Below are positions 7,325 to 9,113 of a DNA stretch of 9,113 nt, piece after piece (the stretch's first letter is position 1; each line of letters starts with the position of its first letter). Both the position numbers and the translations under genes were made by a program. Source of the stretch: an uncultured Opitutaceae bacterium (GTDB lineage Bacteria; Verrucomicrobiota; Verrucomicrobiae; Opitutales; Opitutaceae). The stretch covers positions 1 to 9,113 of the forward strand of contig CAMLSH010000118.1 in NCBI GenBank assembly GCA_946482625.1, written 5' to 3'. Under the pieces are notes generated by a model. That model saw nothing but the letters and a program-made list of their open reading frames with translations, did no database searches and was not told the origin of the DNA.

Positions 7325-9113
7325 AACTCCTCTCGCAACACGCGGTCGGCGACATCGCCGTTCGCTACCTCCACGACGAAACGAGCGGCCGGGTGGGACT
7401 GCAGATGCTTCCGACGGCGCGGTTGGGCGATGTGGCAAAGCGGCGGACGACGTTACGAGGACTTCCCTTCATCGATGCGATTCCCGGCAACGATCCATGG
7501 CCGGCGTCGGCGCTCGATTCGCTCGTGCAACTCAAGCTCGTCGGCGACCAGTATCCCGGTGCGTTTGCGCAGGGGCACACGCTGCGCGAGTCGGGGACGG
7601 TGGCGGCGTTTCGCTTTTCCGGTCAGACGGTGGAGCGTAGTGGAGAATCAACCACCGTCGTGACGACCCTGGCGAATGGGGCGGGCTGCCGCGCAGAACA
7701 TCGGCTGAGCTGGCGCGTGGGAGGGACGGCGTGCGAGGTGACGACGACCTTCATCAACGGATCGGCGGCGCCGGTGACGCTGGAGATGTTGAGTAGTTTT
7801 TCACTCGGAGGGCTCACACCGTTTGCGGCGGACGACGCGTCCGGCCGGTTGCGGGTGCATCGGTTTCGCTCGGGCTGGAGCGCCGAGGGACGGCTTGAAA
7901 CGCGGACGCTGGAGGAGCTTCACCTGGAACGCTCGTGGAGCGGCGCAGGTGCGTTCAGCGAACGCTTCGGGCAGGTCGGGACGATGCCCGTGCGGCGGTG
8001 GTTTCCTTTTGTGGCGATCGAGGACACCGAGGCCGGCGTGTTCTGGGGAGCGCAGCTCGCGTGGGCGGGGTCGTGGCAGCTGGAGGTTTTTCGCCAGCAT
8101 GACGAAGTCGCGATCTCGGGCGGGCTCGCCGATCGCGAGTTCGGTCACTGGATAAAAACGGTGAAGCCGGGCGAATCGCTGGTGACGCCGACGGCGACAC
8201 TTTCCTGCGTGGCGGGGAATCTGGACGAGTTGTGCGACCGGCTGACGGCGATGCAAACGCGCGCGGTCGAAACACAGCCGGCTGTGGAGCAGGATCTGCC
8301 GATCATATTCAACGAGTGGTGTACGACGTGGGGCGATCCGCAGCACGACAAGGTCGTGGCGATTGCGGACCGGCTCAAGGGCTCGGAGGTGCGTTATCTC
8401 GTGATCGACGCGGGCTGGTACAAGTCGGACAGCAGCGATTGGAGCAGCGGGCATGGTGATTGGGTGCCGAGCAAAAAACTTTTCCCGCAGGGCATCGAGG
8501 CGACCGCGGCGGCGATTCGTGAGCGTGGATTGATCCCTGGGCTCTGGTTCGAGATGGAGACGGTGGGCTCGCAGTCCACGGCGTTTTCACTGGGCGATCT
8601 GCTGCTGCAGCGCGATGGGCGGCCGGTCACGGTGCGCGAGCGGCGCTTCTGGGATTTGAACAATCCGGAGGCTGTCGCCTATCTCACGGAAAAGGTGATC
8701 GATCTGCTGGAGCGCGGCGGCTTCGGGTATCTGAAGGTCGATTACAACGAAACGCTCGGACTGGGTGCGGAGCATTCGGATGGGCTGGGCGAAGGTTTGC
8801 GGCAGCAGGTACTGGGGACCTACCGGTTCTTTGAGAAAATCCGCGAACGGCTGCCGCAGCTGGTGATCGAGAACTGTGCGTCGGGCGGACACCGGCTGGA
8901 GCCGTCGATGCTGGCACGCACGGCGATGTCGTCGTTTTCGGATGCGCACGAACTGGCCGAGATCCCGATCATCGCGGCGAATCTACACCGGTTGTTGCTC
9001 CCGCGGCAGTCGCAGATCTGGGCGGTCCTGCACGCGGGCGATTCGCAAGCGCGCCTGAGCTACAGCCTCGCGGCGACGTTTTTGGGGCGCATGTGTTTAT
9101 CCGGCGAGATCGC
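7321..9113 (+). CDS. GH36 α-galactosidase-like enzyme, 3' end outside the window
   Basis: Retaining clan GH-D glycosidase, expected to release terminal α-galactose. Open from ATG 7321 to the window end: 597 complete codons, probably lacking roughly 100 C-terminal residues. The N-terminal β-supersandwich spans about 1-310. The (βα)8 barrel starts near FNEWCTTWGD (330-339), continues with VIDAGWY (361-367) and GLWFEMETVG (407-416), and carries the nucleophile D474 in LKVDYNE, the substrate loop ENCASGGHR (517-525) and the acid/base D541 in FSDAHE. These are the family's catalytic landmarks. KxDYNE replaces the KxDMNR of many characterised α-galactosidases, so exact specificity (α-galactose, α-N-acetylgalactosamine, or another clan D sugar) is open. 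No signal peptide is visible. The ATG overlaps the GH43 stop (ATGA), implying coupled translation and a shared substrate such as galactose-decorated xylan or xyloglucan fragments. Confidence 0.9.
   Translation, partial: MKLLSQHAVGDIAVRYLHDETSGRVGLQMLPTARLGDVAKRRTTLRGLPFIDAIPGNDPWPASALDSLVQLKLVGDQYPGAFAQGHTLRESGTVAAFRFSGQTVERSGESTTVVTTLANGAGCRAEHRLSWRVGGTACEVTTTFINGSAAPVTLEMLSSFSLGGLTPFAADDASGRLRVHRFRSGWSAEGRLETRTLEELHLERSWSGAGAFSERFGQVGTMPVRRWFPFVAIEDTEAGVFWGAQLAWAGSWQLEVFRQHDEVAISGGLADREFGHWIKTVKPGESLVTPTATLSCVAGNLDELCDRLTAMQTRAVETQPAVEQDLPIIFNEWCTTWGDPQHDKVVAIADRLKGSEVRYLVIDAGWYKSDSSDWSSGHGDWVPSKKLFPQGIEATAAAIRERGLIPGLWFEMETVGSQSTAFSLGDLLLQRDGRPVTVRERRFWDLNNPEAVAYLTEKVIDLLERGGFGYLKVDYNETLGLGAEHSDGLGEGLRQQVLGTYRFFEKIRERLPQLVIENCASGGHRLEPSMLARTAMSSFSDAHELAEIPIIAANLHRLLLPRQSQIWAVLHAGDSQARLSYSLAATFLGRMCLSGEI

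Noticed and set aside
5588..7438. 616-codon minus-strand frame antisense to the GH43 gene
   Set aside because: Low-complexity Arg/Pro/His-rich translation with no motifs, lying opposite an intact GH43 enzyme.

Overview
The window looks like a high-GC Verrucomicrobiota chromosome, most likely an Opitutaceae relative. That placement is an inference. It rests on the (βα)-glycosidase gene set, the LigA and NDK sequence style, the scarcity of Shine-Dalgarno sequences and the palindromic intergenic repeats, not on a marker-gene comparison. The backbone holds ordinary housekeeping and carbohydrate genes, preceded by a short, lower-GC, decayed accessory stretch. Hand-counted GC is about 52% at 1-240 and about 63% at 2281-2520.

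Layout. 1-724 carries two broken accessory genes. The first is a HEPN-like ORF split by two frame breaks, still showing an R-N-x-x-x-H motif. The second is a 47-codon stub matching the N-terminus of DUF2971 proteins. They are joined by a TAATG stop/start overlap, so they were probably one operon. 725-914 is non-coding. 915-1160 encodes a small acidic protein of unknown function. 1185-1291 is a palindromic repeat. 1358-1780 encodes a VanZ-like membrane protein. 1823-3913 is a complete ligA (NAD-dependent DNA ligase). 4037-4453 is ndk (nucleoside diphosphate kinase), closed by a strong intrinsic terminator at 4496-4529.

The right half concerns carbohydrate breakdown. A ThuA-like gene lies on the minus strand (4670-5314). 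A repeat-rich divergent intergenic region follows. Then comes a plus-strand operon: a possible 22-codon leader ORF (5667-5735), a GH43 β-xylosidase/α-arabinofuranosidase (5732-7324), and a GH36 α-galactosidase-like enzyme (7321 to beyond the window end). All three reading frames are chained by ATGA overlaps. Neither glycosidase shows a signal peptide, so the pair probably trims imported, α-galactose- and xylose-containing hemicellulose oligosaccharides in the cytoplasm.

I see no clear new multi-gene system. The most useful non-obvious observations are the decayed HEPN/DUF2971 pair, the short leader ORF coupled to the glycosidase operon, the palindromic repeat that artificially extends the VanZ reading frame, and an insertion inside the adenylation domain of LigA.
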